This document shows positions 63,927 to 64,000 of a stretch of 64,000 bases of DNA, in pieces. Within the stretch, counting starts at the first letter, position 1. Each line of letters begins with the position of its first letter. Location of the stretch: NCBI GenBank assembly GCA_945866125.1, contig CAMBFZ010000007.1, forward strand, positions 62,001 to 126,000, read 5' to 3'. This DNA is from Bordetella parapertussis. Its GTDB lineage: Bacteria; Pseudomonadota; Gammaproteobacteria; Burkholderiales; Burkholderiaceae_D. The notes beneath the pieces are model-generated. The model searched no databases, was not told where the DNA came from, and saw nothing but the letters and a program-made list of their open reading frames with translations. Position numbers and translations under genes: made by a program.

Positions 63927-64000
63927 CTTTCCCCGAAGTATAGCGCGAAATTTTGCGTGATTTACTGTGCTGCCGCTGGTGAATATCGGCGACGAAACCT

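Overview
The window is typical of a Gram-negative betaproteobacterium, most likely order Burkholderiales and perhaps an Oxalobacteraceae relative. That placement is an inference from gene content: a liu cluster containing aceK, IcmF, a PedH/PedF-type alcohol oxidation system, Liv transporters paired with CoA ligases, and outer-membrane barrels and lipoproteins. No rRNA, tRNA, insertion sequence, phage gene or CRISPR array was recognised. Coding density is high and many genes overlap by ATGA.

Region 1 (1-14989, + strand) is a leucine/isovalerate catabolic cluster. It holds isovaleryl-CoA dehydrogenase (liuA), aceK, a thiolase, a second acyl-CoA dehydrogenase, both methylcrotonyl-CoA carboxylase subunits (liuB, liuD) and HMG-CoA lyase (liuE). 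bioA and bioB lie between the two subunits of this biotin-dependent enzyme. The far end of the window (60588-63866) encodes the fused isobutyryl-CoA mutase IcmF, with a perfect palindrome upstream that could be a LiuR-type operator.

Region 2 (15044-17668) holds two divergent genes of unknown function. Region 3 (17673-26883) is a Liv-type ABC transporter flanked by two CoA ligases, with a Crp/Fnr regulator transcribed divergently. Region 4 (27028-31819) is otsA-otsB-GH15 for trehalose metabolism; its OtsA carries an N-terminal two-helix membrane module. Region 5 (32014-34359) has two tandem outer-membrane barrel genes, the second interrupted by a TGG-to-TAG nonsense codon, and a potassium channel.

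Region 6 (34407-55998) is a pyrroloquinoline quinone (PQQ) and lanthanide alcohol-oxidation locus. It has a NosR-like FMN/Fe-S membrane protein, a XoxJ-like binding protein, a PedF-like cytochrome c, a sigma-54 activator, pqqBCDE without a visible pqqA, a PedH-like alcohol dehydrogenase with the lanthanide-type Asp-Tyr-Asp motif, and a PedC-type ABC exporter. Near-consensus sigma-54 promoters precede both the cytochrome operon and the dehydrogenase. Fused to the pqq operon by 1-4 base junctions is a four-gene envelope module (TolQ/ExbB-like, ExbD-like, a small membrane protein, a lipoprotein), the best candidate here for an undescribed system. Two tandem SEL1-repeat/leucine-rich-repeat proteins sit between this operon and the dehydrogenase, bracketed by a 76-base direct repeat that contains the dehydrogenase terminator.

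Region 7 (56270-63866) contains a small secreted peptide, a ROK-family kinase, ettA, rarD and icmF.
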